Shown in pieces: positions 38,000 through 49,233 of a stretch of DNA of 64,000 nt. The notes below the pieces were generated by a model. It had not been told where the DNA came from. It made no database searches and saw nothing but the letters and a program-made list of their open reading frames with translations. Where the stretch lies: the NCBI GenBank assembly GCA_020081605.1, contig JAHREC010000011.1:5270001-5334000 (forward strand), given 5' to 3'. Made by a program: the position numbers and the translations under genes. Position 1 is the first letter of the stretch. Every line of letters starts with the position of its first letter. The DNA comes from Albifimbria verrucaria. Its lineage: Eukaryota; Ascomycota; Sordariomycetes; Hypocreales; Stachybotryaceae.

Positions 38000-39060
38000 A
38001 TTATTAATATCTAAATAACTATAGGAATTGATTTTATAGGACTTTATAGTAAAGTTACCTAAGTCTAGAGAATCAGGGATAAAGAATAGCTATAATAATA
38101 TCTTTATTATTATAAATAAACTTATAAAATTTATAAATTTTATCCTATATAATAAAGTAATAGATATTAAAAATATAGTATACTATTTCCTTAAATATAT
38201 AGTATCTTAAAATGGATTATTAAATAAAATTATTTCTAATAAAGAATTAATATTTACTTTAAAATTTTAATAAGAATTAATAGTATAATTAGAAATAAAA
38301 AGTAAACTCAGTATTACTTTCTACCCCTAAATAGATAGATAAATAGAATAAATAAATTAAATATTAAAATAATACCTATAATACTTTATAAGCTATAAAT
38401 AAGATAATTAAGTAAAGTAGCTATTAATTATATAAATTATCTATAATTTAAATATATTAAAAACTATAAAACTAACCTTATATTATATAAATAAAGGATT
38501 CGAATTATTATTCTATAAAGAACTATTACTATTAATAGAATATAAAAAAAGAATAATTAAAGTAGATAAAATAAAAGAACTATATAATATATTATATAAA
38601 GAAATCTCCTTTATATAATAAAAAATAAAAATATTTTATAATAAAAAAGATTAAAAAGATTAACTTTTTAAGAGGGAGATATAGTCTATATATATTATAT
38701 AAATATTAAAACTATAAAACCTAATAATAAACTAAACTATAAAAAACTAAAACTATTCTCTATATTATAAAAAATCTTAGATACTAACTATAAAATTAAA
38801 CTTCTAAAAATAATAAGAATATATAATATTTTTTATATTATATTACTAAAAAAGCACTGAATAAAGAACCTACTAAAGAAAATATCGAAGTTCTTCTAAT
38901 TGAATTAAAATATAAAATTAAGAAAATCCTAGAATATAAAATTAATAATAAAGGCAAAGAAAAATATCTTATTAAATAGAAAGGATATAATAAGAATAAG
39001 AATATATAGGAACCCCTAGAAAACCTATTTAATATAAAAATTAAGATAAAGGAATTTTAG
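38000..39060 (+). pseudogene. Integrase and chromodomain relic of the inner element
   Basis: LDFIVKLPKS-like start (about 38025-38060), INKLIKFINFI, then the post-core ITFYP..DR..E..NQ block near 38310-38350. At 38920-39060 the chromodomain reads ILEYKINNKGKEKYLIK..GY and EPLENLFN. Typical chromovirus C-terminus. Stops throughout. Confidence 0.78.
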
Positions 39061-39780
39061 GTAAAGGCCTAAGGTTAAAAAAATCCTCGCCTAAACCAAG
39101 AGAAGACTAATCTATATCCCCTAAAATACTATTAGCCTATAAATTATAAATAATCTACTCTTTATAAGAATCTAGTATAGGCAATACCTATAATAAACTA
39201 GAAGAAACCCTATCTTTCTTATTAAGCTTAGTAAGACCCTGCTTTAATAGCTTATTACTCTTCCTCTCGATCCTACGATAAATCTTCCGAATTTATAATA
39301 GATAATTTATAGCCTTAAATAGCTATTTCTATAGCTTAATTAAATACTCCTCCGCTTTCTCCTTATTATTATTAAGATAATACTTTTACTAATTAAAATA
39401 AGAAACTATAAGCAGTTAGAATTAAAAGAAAATAGTAAATAAAAGAAGGATAAATAAATAATAACCATTAAAATACTATTATAAGGTTTCTTTCGATTAA
39501 TATATATAATATAATAAGAAGACTTAGGAGGAATCTTATAATCTAAGCTATTATTAAAATAATAAGTATAAGATATATCCATAGGAATACCTATATTTAC
39601 TATATAAGCTCTTAAATAAAAATATTCCCTAGATTTATATTTAGAATCAGGAGATAGTATAATATTAATATTATAAGAAAAATAGGAAAGGAGTAAATTA
39701 ATCTATTAATAAAATAAGCAATAAGCAACCTTATATAGCAACCCTAGCCTAGAGAACTTAGCTATAGAAAGGGAGTATTA

Positions 39781-40450
39781 TATTATAATCTATATTAATA
39801 TAATACCTAAAATATATTAGAATAAACTAACCTAGGATCTATAGAATAACTAAGGACTATATACCTTACCCTCTAACTAGCTATAGATATTATAGAAGCC
39901 TATACTATAAAGAACCTTATAGAAGAGAGTTCCCTATATATAATAAACAGTTTAATAAATATATATTATAGAATAATAAGATAAAAGCATAGAAAGAATC
40001 TATATATAATATTAAGTTAATAGATAATAATAAGGGTATATTATATAAAGGTAATTAATATAATTAGTATAATAGTATAGTAGAGATTAATAGAGCCTTG
40101 GATATAAATTAAAAAAATAATTAATAAGGATAGAAATAATAATTAATAATACTTTTAGCTTTAATACTAAAGCAAAGGAGTAAAATACTCTATCGCTCCT
40201 AAGGAATAGATATTAAGTATATAAATAGGAGTCTTCTTCTGGTTACTAGCTAGAAGACTACTAGCTATTAATAATATATAATCGCTAAGCTACCCTTAAC
40301 CTAAGTTCCTAAGATAATTTACCTAATTAATAATAACTATATAATATTATTTTAAGTTAAAATAAGCTTTATTTACTTATCTAAGAATAATTATTCAATC
40401 TTACCTACCCTATACCTATTAAATAGTATAGAATAACCCTGATTATTATA
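39781..40450 (+). repeat. Inner element, 3' LTR
   Basis: 670 bp, TATTATAATC...GATTATTATA, same length as its 5' partner and near-identical apart from C/T and G/A differences. Confidence 0.9.
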
Positions 40451-40455
40451 CCTTA
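40451..40455. repeat. Target-site duplication CCTTA, right copy (inner insertion)
   Basis: Matches 32194-32198. The outer element's sequence resumes directly after it. Confidence 0.85.
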
Positions 40456-43247
40456 GATATATAATTAAATTAAATAAAATTTAAATAGAAAAAGGAAAAT
40501 TATAATAATATTAAAGTAAAAAATACTTAAAAATATTAAAAATATATAAAATTTCCTTAGATTTATTAATTATTATTAATAATTTATTAAAAACTTTAAA
40601 AAATCACTAAATCTTTTATAAACTTAATTAAAAAGAATAAAGATTTTAAATTTAAAAAGAAAGAAAAATAAGCTTTTAAATAAATTAAATAATATATATT
40701 ATTAAAATCAGTTTTAATAATATTTAACCTAGAATTATTAATAAAATTAAAAATAAATATATTAGATTTTATATTAAAAGTAATAATAGAATAGTATAAT
40801 AAAAAAGAGTATTATATTTTATTATATTTTAATTAAAAAACTTAATAAATTATTATTATACTATTTTATCTATAATAAAGAATTTATAATAATTATTAAA
40901 AGTTTTAAAGAATTTTAATATTATTTTATAGAAAATAAATATAAAATTAAGGTTTATATAGACTATAAGAATATCTTCTACTTTATAATAATATAGATAC
41001 TAAGTATATAATAAATAAAATATATAAAAATACTAAGCTTATTTAATTATAAAATTATTTATTAAAAAGGATTAAAAAATAATAAAGTTAATATATTAAG
41101 CTATAAATTAGAGTATAAATAAAAATACCTATAGTAATTATATAAATCTTTATTATTAACTTAGAAGGAAAAATAGTTTAAAAATAATAATTTAATTATA
41201 TATATATTAAAGAATTAAAAAGAAAATTAATAAATAATATTATAAATATATAAATATAAACTATAATATTAAAAGATATAATTAATATAAAAAAATTAAT
41301 AACCTTATTTATAAATAGAAAAAAAGTATAGATATTTAATAAAATAATAATAATAATTATTTAAAAATATTATAATTACCCTTTAATAAAATACCTAAGA
41401 ATAAAGAAAACTTATAAATAAATTAATAAATTTTATAATATATTAAAATTATAGTAATATATAGAAGAATATATTAAGAACTATAATACTTATAATAAAG
41501 CTAAGCTAGTATAATATAAACTATATAAATATTTAAAATTATTATTAATATTAAAATATTTATAGAAATTAATTTTATAGAATTTTATAATAAAGTTACT
41601 TAAATCTAAGAAACTAAGAATAAAGAATAATTATAATAGTATTTTTATTATTATAAATAAACTTATAAAATTTATATACTTTATTCTATATAATAAAATA
41701 ATAAATATTAAAGATATAATATATTATTTCCTTAAGTATATAATATCTTAGAATAAATTATTAAATAAAATTATCTTTAATAAAAGATTAATATTCGCTT
41801 TAAAATTTTAATAAGAATTAATAATATAATTAAAAATAAAAATAAGCTTAATATTATTTATTATTTATAAATAAATAAATAAATAAAAAAATAAATTAAA
41901 TATTAAAATAATATTTATAATATTTTATAAACTATAAATAAAATAATTAAATAAAATAATTATTAATTATATAAATAGCTTATAATTTAAGTAAGTTAGA
42001 AACTATAAAATAAATACTATACTATATAAATAAAGAATTTAAATTATTATTTAATAAGGAATTATTATTAAAATTAGAATATAAAAAGGAATAATTAAAA
42101 TAAATAAAATAAAAGAATTATATAATATATTATATAAAAAAATCTCTTTTATATAATAAAAAATAAAAATATTTTATAATAAGAAAAGATTAAAAAAATT
42201 AACTTTTTAAGAGGAAGATATAGTCTATATATATTATATAAATATTAAAACTATAAAACCTAATAATAAACTAAACTATAAAAAATTAAGATTATTCTTA
42301 ATACTATAAAAAATCTTAAATATTAATTATAAAATTAAACTTCTAGAAATAATAAGGATATATAATATTTTTTATATTATACTCTTAGAAAAAATACTAA
42401 ATAAAAAACCTATTAAAAAAAGTATTAAAGTTCTTTTAGTAAAATTAGAATATAAAATTAAGAAAATCCTAGAGTATAAGGTTAATAATAAAAGTAAAGA
42501 ATATTATTTTATTAAATAAAAAAGATATAATAAAAATAAGAATATATAGGAACCCCTAGAAAATCTATTTAATATTAAAGCTAAGCTAAAAGAATTCTAT
42601 TCTTAGATAAAATAAAAGAACCTTTAATAATTATAAATTAATTTATTATATTAATATAAATTAATTAATTTAATTCCTTTACTATAACTAACTCCTCTAA
42701 AGTAGTAGACTATAAATCTCGCTTAAATAAAATATTACTCTTCTTTTAAATAGTATATTTTTAATAATAAATCTATATTAACTTAGCTATTATTTATTTA
42801 ACTGCCTCCTTAGCCTCTGCCTCCTTAATCTTTAATTTTTTAAATTTATTTAAGGATTTTATAACTAAAAGAAATTAAAAAAATAAAAATAAAAGAATAA
42901 AAAAAAATCTATAAGGATAAGTAATTAATAAACTATTATATAATAAATAAAAATCTAAATACTCCTTATAATAAGAGGAATTTAATACTATAATATAAGC
43001 TTATTTAAAATAAAAATAATAAAAATATAATATAATTTTAACCTTAAATAAATTAAAATATTTAAATAAAGTATAATTTTTAGAAAGCTTATATTAAGAT
43101 ACTTTTAATTTAGCTATATAATTAAATATAATATTAATATTATAAGAAAAAAAAGAAAGTAAATTAATCTATTAATAAAATAAATAATAAATAATTTTAT
43201 ATAATAACCTTAGCTTAAAGGACTTAGCTATAGGAAAAGAAGTATTA

Positions 43248-43935
43248 TATTATAAACTATATTAATATAATACCTAAAATATATTAAAATAAACTAACTT
43301 AATATCTATAGGATAACTAAGGATTATATACCTTACCCTTTAACTAATTATAAATAATATAGAAGCCTATACTATAAAGAACCTTATAAAAGAGAATTCT
43401 CTATATATAATAAATAATTTAATAAATATATATTATAGAATAATAAAATAAAAATATAAAAAGAATCTATATATAATATTAAATTAATAAATAATAATAA
43501 GGGAATATTATATAAAAATAATTAATATAATTAATATATTAATATAATAAGCCTAAATAGAGATATTAGGATATAAATTAATAAAATTTATTAATTAAAT
43601 AAGAAATAAATAAATAGATTATTATTCCTAGGAATAATAAGCATTAATATTACTTTAGGAGCAAGGAAATAAGAACTTATTCTAAATAAAGCATTAGTAT
43701 ATAAATAGGAGTTTTCTCTTAGTTATTAATTAAAAGACTACTAGCTATTAATAATATATAGTTATTAAGCTATCTTTTAATTAAGTTCCTCGAAGAGTAA
43801 CTTAACTTAATTAGTAACTTAATATATATTGCTTTAAGTTAAAGTAAGCCCTGTTTACTTATCTAAGGATAAATAACCTCGATCTTACCTACCCTATACC
43901 TGTCTTATGGTATAGAACAACCCCGGATCGTCACA
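43248..43935 (+). repeat. Outer element, 3' LTR
   Basis: 688 bp. Begins with converted TATTATAAAC and ends with unconverted CCCCGGATCGTCACA. The final about 75 bp are hardly mutated. The GTTTG duplication follows at 43936-43940. Confidence 0.88.
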
Positions 43936-43940
43936 GTTTG
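43936..43940. repeat. Target-site duplication GTTTG, right copy
   Basis: Matches 27485-27489. Confidence 0.85.
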
Positions 43941-44097
43941 GCAATCGGGATCATGGTACGGCCGGTAAATCTGTTGGTTACCGTAGCTCACAAAGTACCT
44001 GGCCTTTGACAGAATCTGAACTGTATCTACCCATGTAATACCACCCTACTGTTACCCTGCCTTATAGTACCCTACTGACTGGATTTTCCTGACAGGC

Positions 44098-44439
44098 ATG
44101 TATGCAAGGCGCATCACATTCGTATTTTCGACAAATTCTCATCTTCTCCTGTATGATGTGTACGCCAACATCCATTGCGGTGTACGGGTTGCGACGCATC
44201 GTCGCCAACATGCAGCCCATTGTGGATATTACCTACTTACAAGCTTATATTCAGATGACACAGTGCCAGAGGTAACGGACAAGTACCTAAACAGCCTACG
44301 TAAAGGTGGAGAAAGTTTCCAGACAGTGTGTGTAGTTGGTAAGCAGCCTGTGTATGCCTCACTGCTCCGCGCTGTAGCCATCGCGGCGCACCTTTGCTCC
44401 CATACTACAGAGCCGCCTATTCAACCAGCATTCGAATGA
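44098..44439 (+). other. Unrecognised 113-codon ORF
   Basis: An uninterrupted frame of normal base composition right of the retrotransposon. No signal peptide, membrane segment or family motif recognised. It lies just upstream of a P450 relic on the same strand. It may be chance or part of a damaged gene. Confidence 0.2.
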
Positions 44440-44599
44440 CTACCAGTGTAACTTACCATGGCTCTAGATATCTATCGACCATGTTCAATAATATCGTACC
44501 CATAGCATATGGCGTCGTCGCCAGCATCGTTACCCTCGTAAGTAAATGAGTTGCTAAGGGCCTGCTGTTCTTGCTGTTCTGATTATTAATCTGATTTCA

Positions 44600-45785
44600 C
44601 CAAGGTTCTCGGCGCTGCCACATATTAAGTCTTCCTCCACCCTCCGAGCAAGTACCCCGGACTTTTACTTGCTAAGCTGTCTGATGCCTATCCTGGCTTC
44701 TACGCTTTCCGGCGCTCTCTTCATTTGGCCACCTAGCAGGACTACGCCAGCTATGGTAGGCTTGCAGCCCCTTCAACCGTACTCGTTCGCTTCAGTACTG
44801 ATCAGTGTGCTTGTGGGTAGGCCCGGTCATGCGTCATGGCCCTGAGAAAGCTTGTCTTTAATACCTCGACGGCTTTAAGAGGTAATGCTACCAGGTCCAC
44901 GCTCTCGCTTCTAGATGCTCGGTCCTAACACTTGACTAGATATTTACAGGAGCGAAAAAGTCACCAAGGGCGACGCTTATCTAGTTTCACATGCAGCTCC
45001 GAATATCTTCAACCTCTTCAGCAGCATCGATAGGGACCTGCAGCGCATCAAGCGCAACCTTATCGGTGCAGCCGTTCCCGAGTCCGTCACGCGCAATTTT
45101 GAGCCTACCATATCTGCCCAGGTAGGTATCTTTATTAAGGAACTGCTAGCATCGTCCTCTGTACCCGTTAACATAACGGAGCGGAGCAAGCGTATCGGTT
45201 ATAATATTGTTGGCTGTCTGTCCTTTGGCTGCGATCTTCGCCTCCAAACCGACGAGGCTAACCGCTTTCTTATTACGCTGTTGCAATAGGCAACTACTAC
45301 AGCAACCTCAGCATACAATTACCCTCCATACATAATCTCCACCTTCATGATGTGGTGGGTCGTTTCTTTTATCCCTCTTAGGCTAAGTTTACAACCCTGC
45401 TAGGGACCATGATTGGCATCTACGTTCAGCAAGAAAAAGATGCATACCAGGACTTTTATACTCTCGTATCGAATGGCTAGCCGCTGAGTCGGAGGCGCAA
45501 GCTCGATCTTTGGACATAAGCTATGTTCTTCGTCATCACAGGTCCATATGTTACTACTTAGGATTACTCCTACGTATCCTATCAACTGCATGCTAATATT
45601 GTTATAGGGGGATACCTCGGCTGCTGCTATTAGTGCTACCTTCTTTTACCTCTCATGTAACCTAGGAAGTTATAAAAGGTAGCTCACGAGATCCGGTCCG
45701 CTTTAAGACCGGGGAAGAAGTACGCGGCGGTCCAGCGCTTCCAGGCTGCCACTATCTTTGCGCTTCTATGGATGAGGCTTTGGAA
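44600..45785 (+). pseudogene. Cytochrome P450, N-terminal two thirds, degraded
   Basis: Segments in order match a fungal microsomal P450: HPPSKYPG (about 44635), the LAKLSDAYPGFYAFRRS helix, a DYASYG-like strand, APNIFNLFSSIDRDLQRIKRNL (about 44995-45060, the C-helix region), an ITERSKRIGYNIVGCLSFG helix, QQEKDAYQDFYTL (about 45430), and the I-helix oxygen-binding motif GGDTSAAAISATFFYL (about 45610-45655) followed by RSYKRLAHEIRSA. It stops at the start of the K helix (MDEAL, about 45775), where an AT-rich stretch begins. The ExxR and heme-Cys regions are missing. Several breaks are TAG where CAG is expected, a C-to-T change. A short intron before the I-helix (about 45540-45608) is plausible. 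Truncation and stops make it a pseudogene. Confidence 0.75.
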
Positions 45786-45950
45786 ATAATTATATGAATT
45801 ATTTATATAAATGAATATTTAATTATTAATTATTTCATAATTATTTAAATACGTTTTAAAATATTCTTAAATATTTAATAAAATAATCTTTTTATTTTTA
45901 ATTAAATAAGAAGAACTCTCTATATTAAAGTCTTATAACTCAAAACTATA
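45786..45950. other. Short AT-rich stretch
   Basis: AT-rich segment that cuts off the P450 relic on its left and adjoins the HET gene stop on its right. Confidence 0.5.
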
Positions 45951-45952
45951 TA

Positions 45953-47825
45953 TTAGGTAGTATTAGGCTGAGGAGCAATATAGTCTGGTAGCCAAAGCTT
46001 CACATCGTGCGTCACATGGCATGGGCAGGCAGGTGTCGCCCATAGCATTCGGCCAATAATGCGGCCATCCTTCTCCAACAACGCCATCCCATTAGGTAAC
46101 GACATATCGTATTTTAAGCCGGGGATGCGGAAGGCCTTAGTACCCAGAAGTTGCTGCTTGCGCACAAAGGATCCTATCCTGAATGCTGATGTTTGTCCAC
46201 AGGTGTCGCAGTGTATGGAAATGACATAGCCGTGGGGTCGGCAGTGCATTGTCTGGTAGCGCGCCCCGAGGAGTGCCAGCCTGCTCTCTGAGCGGCCCCG
46301 AACGGCCAATGACAGAGACAGCATTTTGACCAGCCATTTTGTCCCGTGTTCACCTTCCTTTGGCCATTTCTCAATATGGCGGAATCGGTGGCGCTCTCGC
46401 AGCACACTCTGTAGCTCCTCCATGATGCCCTTGTCCCTGAGGCGCGACAGTATAAAATCGGTATCCTCGCCAAACAGTCTTCCTCCCACACTATTCACAA
46501 ACTTAGTCAAGTCTGGCCCATCGAGTTCTAGCACAAGATCCACGCATGAAGCAAACTCGGCTAGGGAACCCCAACAATCAGCCTCGTCAGTCCGCTCGCA
46601 GATGCTAATAACAGTCCCTATATGCTCCAACTTGACCGACACTTGGCCTGTAAACTCGTCGATAGAGATTGCTTTCTTGAAATTGGGGGATTTTGCTCCG
46701 CGCCGAGCTCCCACCTCGTTACGTCATTATAGCCAGGTGGAGGAATTGGGTTACCCATCGGCAGGTCAGGCGTGATCAGAAGAGGGCTGTAATCATCGAC
46801 CAGGAGACAATCCTTGGCCGTATGAATAAACTCGTCCCAAAAGTATGGGTGCAGAGGCCTTATCTTGGTGCCGCCAACTACGATGCTCCTGAAGGCGTGC
46901 AAAAGTCCCTCCTATCGCGGCAACCGCGCCGTGAGAGCACAGCAAAAGCCATGGCAAAGTTGGTCCTCTTAAGTTCCTTGGCTTCGCGCAGGGGGCCCAG
47001 GTTCCAGGGGACGAGGTTCTTTCCCATCTGAGCATCAGCCTCAACGGAATAGACCGACCGGCGCTTTCTCACCTCGTCAGCCCAAACTTCAGCTAGCTTA
47101 TCCAGGAAGACGGGTTCCGAATTGGGCCCGGCAAGGCGGCCGTTGGCCATCAAAGTTTTGATCTCGCGGCTGCGGATAAGCTCCATTGCCGTCCACATGC
47201 GGCTGAACCACTTGGCGTTGCAGATACCCGTCATACCTTCAAGGCGCTCCTTGGTCGTCTCGCCGTGGTATAGCTTGTTCACCGTGTCAGACTCGACGTC
47301 TTCTAAGTGCACGATTACGCTGCGAGCATGACTGAATATCTCATGTATGGTGAGAAGGATCATGTTTTTGATCCGGTCTGTCCACTGCGGCACGCTGAAG
47401 TAGTCGTGCCAAAACTCCCACTCATAAGCCGTAGGCTCGTCGCTGTCACGGCGAGATCCTTCATATATCTGCACCAAGCCTTGTATAGCCAGTCTTGTCG
47501 CCTCGGAATTCTGCGGTGCGTAGTAGCCGCACTGCTGCATCTGCGCAATATTGGCGTCCCAGACGTGCGACACCGCAACGAACTGGACGTCGGCTTTGAG
47601 AAGGCATTCCAAATGCCTGTCGAAGAGGAGGATGCTTCGGCCGAACTCGATCAGGATAGCTCTGCTGTATGCTGGTCCTGCAGACCCGTGTGCACTTTCG
47701 CAATCGTCTCGGACTTTCAGTGTTCTGATGAGCGCTCGATCTTTGAATGGTTCCCTGCAGAGCAGGCATCGTAGGGCGGAGGGATTTTCCTCGTTCCAAA
47801 AAGTCGCGAGCTCCGGCAGAGCCAT
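45953..47825 (-). CDS. HET-domain protein (heterokaryon incompatibility)
   Basis: Putative incompatibility/cell-death protein. Start ATG 47823-47825 (MALPELATFW...). A CLLCREPF pair lies near the N-terminus, then the HET core: VAVSHVWDA, WEFWHDYFSVPQW, an IHEIFSHARSVIVHLEDV stretch, and WFSRMWTAMELIRSREI. These match the HET pattern (SHxW, DxxxIPQ-like, WxxRxWTxQE-like). The C-terminal half holds CDTCGQTSAF and an acidic/charged region of unknown role. Two one-base breaks, about 46917-46922 and a five-G (+) run at 46685-46689, separate three frames that otherwise continue to TAA 45953-45955. Compensated length about 624 aa, typical. It belongs to a local group of recognition-type genes (STAND, nuclease). 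Confidence 0.86.
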
Positions 47826-47939
47826 AGTTATATATATCTGCAAACGAGGCGTGGGCCCGACACCACTATGATATAGGCGATTTTCACAAGCGAAAAACAA
47901 AAAGCTATTTAATAGTTAGTGTTTTTAGCGTTAGTCGGA

Positions 47940-48900
47940 TTGTAGTATATAGTTATGATTTGATTGCTGTACTATAATCTTGAGCAGGGTTGACTCGTTA
48001 GTGCGATTTATAGGTCGAGATAAATAGATAAAGAGGAGTTATAAAAGTAGTATAGAAATATATATATAGTAGAAGTAATTATTTATGAATATTATTATAT
48101 TTATTATATTATTGAATAATAGAAATATATAAAAATTATTAAATTATTAAATTATTAAATTATTATATTTAATAATTTTATTAAATATATTATAGTATTC
48201 TTTAATATTAATTTTAAAAATATATTATAATATAAATATTTAATTTAATATTAATAATTTAATTTAATATTAATAGTTTTATAATATTATATAATAGATA
48301 AATATTAATTTTATTAATAAAAAATATATTTAAATTTCTTTTTATAATAAAATATTTATTATTATAATAATTAAATAATTTTAAATTAAAATAAATTTAA
48401 AATAATTAATTTAAAATATAATAGTTTTTAAATTAATATTTTAAAATAAAATTTAATATAATAAAATTATTATATTATATAAATCTTTTTATATTTTTAA
48501 TTATATTCTTATATATATAATATTTATAAATAAACTCTTTTATTTTAAATTTTTAAATTTTTAAATTTTTAAATTTATAAAAAATAAAAATAAAAAATTT
48601 AATATTTAATATTATTTCTTTAATATTATATAAATAGCTTTAAAAAATTTTTAATATTATATTTAGAAAATAAAACTTATATATAAAATAAATATTTTAA
48701 TTTAAATTATTAGATAATAAAATTATTAAAAGCTATAATTTATATAATAAAAGCTATTAACTATCTTTTATATATATAATTAAGTAATATATATATCAAT
48801 ATAAATTAAATAAAGTAATAATTTATAAGTTAATAAATATTTTTAATTATAAATCAGTTCTTCATTATACTAGTAATCGCATATTAAATATCTAATATAT
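47940..48900. other. AT-rich block with short tandem words
   Basis: RIP-like A/T sequence with no ORF. It includes an (ATTAAATT)n-like run at about 48136-48170 and TTTTAAAT-type repeats at about 48543-48580. Its left 100 bp are less converted. Confidence 0.6.
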
Positions 48901-48904
48901 AGAT

Positions 48905-49230
48905 ACATGCACGTTGCTTTATATACTCATGATATAGTGAAATCATAAATTAAATCCTATATCTAGAGCCTATTCATAAGGAGAAAAAGAAGAACTCCAG
49001 AGATACCGTATCGGCTCTTAGAGCCAGAGTCTCTGCCCTTGCGGCCCGCGCGTGAGCTCGAGTGCTTTGTACTTGCTAGGTACAGATTCTTCCCACCAGG
49101 CATTGAAAGAGTCCTTTGGCCGCCGTCTAGCGTCTGGTCGCAGGAAAGCCAGCGTAAAATAAGCCGCTTCTTGCGACAACAGTACGCAAGGTAGAGATCG
49201 TTAATGTGCCATAAGCTTATAAGCATCGAG
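48905..49230. other. 3' flank of the nuclease gene, nothing supported
   Basis: Mixed composition. No conserved frame found. Probably 3' UTR and spacer. Confidence 0.35.
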
Positions 49231-49233
49231 GAC

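Larger units (their letters stand above)
32199..40450 (+). mobile_element. Inner Ty3/gypsy chromodomain retrotransposon nested in the outer one
   Basis: An 8252-bp element with two 670-bp LTRs and a CCTTA duplication, inserted in the outer copy between its reverse transcriptase and RNase H. Coding traces on +: gag-like region about 32.95-34.1 kb; reverse transcriptase about 36.44-36.83 kb, where the YLDD box reads YLNN (36770-36790); RNase H about 37.1-37.5 kb; integrase zinc-binding part near 37.85 kb and catalytic core about 38.0-38.55 kb; chromodomain about 38.92-39.06 kb (LEYKIN...KGKEKYLIK, then EPLENLFN). The order RT-RH-IN-chromodomain marks a chromovirus. Stops in all frames and A/T conversion show RIP. 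A purine-rich tract (GAAAGGGAGT, 39768-39777) precedes the 3' LTR. Confidence 0.92.
27490..43935. mobile_element. Outer Ty3/gypsy chromodomain retrotransposon, RIPed and interrupted by a second copy
   Basis: A 16.4-kb structure bounded by TG...CA LTRs (27490-28175 and 43248-43935) and the 5-bp duplication GTTTG. Removing the inner element (32199-40450) and its 5-bp duplication leaves about 8.19 kb, nearly equal to the inner copy's 8.25 kb, so both belong to one family. Coding traces on the + strand: gag-pol relics from about 28.9 kb, reverse-transcriptase-like words near 31.7-32.1 kb (left of the insertion), RNase H and integrase traces at 40.5-42.1 kb, and a chromodomain-like stretch at about 42440-42600. 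The whole interior is A/T converted with stops in every frame, so it is dead. It lies between an acyltransferase relic and a P450 relic. Confidence 0.9.

Noticed and set aside
27560..43850. Mitochondrial DNA or a centromere as the source of the 16-kb AT-rich block
   Set aside because: Paired LTRs, target-site duplications and degraded RT, integrase and chromodomain show nested retrotransposons.
48100..48600. CRISPR-like short repeats
   Set aside because: They are low-complexity A/T words without unique spacers, in a eukaryotic context.
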